Below, piece after piece: positions 63,843 to 64,000 of a stretch of DNA of 64,000 bases; position 1 is the first letter of the stretch; each line of letters begins with the position of its first letter. The DNA is from Acridotheres tristis (Eukaryota; Chordata; Aves; Passeriformes; Sturnidae). The stretch is taken from positions 1,884,001 through 1,948,000 of the forward strand of contig CM072891.1 in assembly GCA_037013685.1 (NCBI GenBank), written 5' to 3'. The notes under the pieces were generated by a model. That model worked only from the letters and a program-made list of their open reading frames with translations. It ran no database searches and had not been told where the DNA came from. Position numbers and translations under genes: made by a program.

Positions 63843-64000
63843 TGTTTATGTATATAAAAGTAGGAATTTCTTTGCAAGATTTTGAATATTTTTACACTTG
63901 AATTGTTGGAATTTTCTTTGGCTATTCACAAATTGAAGCATTCAGCATTCATTTCATTTTGATTGTGGAGAATTTATGTACTGCAAGTAACTCTACAACA

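Larger units (their letters stand above)
54081..64000 (+). other. NOVA1: NOVA1 intron 2, last part in window
   Basis: AT-rich intron to the right edge, with a TTTG/T tract at 56904-56931, an AAATA-type patch at 59277-59302 and two perfect palindromes near the end. No supported exon was found. The canonical exon 3 is expected further right. Confidence 0.6.

Overview
The window is vertebrate nuclear DNA, most likely from a bird. It carries several CR1-type LINE fragments, including one of about 630 bases in the classic avian form. It also has a single CpG-island promoter in otherwise AT-rich sequence, and split exons with GT-AG borders. The species cannot be told from the sequence.

The only gene I can identify firmly is the 5' part of NOVA1, which encodes a neuronal KH-domain splicing regulator, on the + strand. 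Bases 1-12760 are AT-rich intergenic sequence with two CR1 fragments, small repeats and a few stretches that could be regulatory or lncRNA exons. Bases 12760-14880 form the CpG island. It holds paired inverted CCAAT boxes, a GC box, a good splice acceptor suggesting a spliced 5' leader, and a long pyrimidine-rich leader. Coding exon 1 (14209-14344) gives the N-terminus. Intron 1 is short (1.9 kb). Coding exon 2 (16227-16370) gives the first part of KH1, including the GKGG loop. All of 16371-64000 reads as the beginning of a very long intron 2. I did not find the usual exon 3, which completes KH1, so the rest of the gene probably lies beyond the right edge.

The most interesting signal is a 77-base candidate exon at 23697-23773 inside intron 2. 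It has a strong acceptor and a near-perfect donor, its phase fits exon 2, and its 25 codons read like the beta3-alpha3 half of a KH domain, which is exactly the part exon 2 lacks. Used in place of exon 3 it would give an alternative KH1. Used in addition to exon 3 it would shift the frame. YCAY motifs, the NOVA binding sites, lie in and around it, so feedback control by NOVA is plausible. All of this is inference from sequence and needs RNA evidence.

Other points of note are a possible minus-strand terminal exon 3.7 kb upstream of the gene, an intronic GC-richer block with a TATA box and E-box, a pair of related 70-base segments 1.8 kb apart in intron 2, and a leader with no ATG for over 900 bases. 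No tRNA, rRNA, CRISPR or intact transposon gene was seen.
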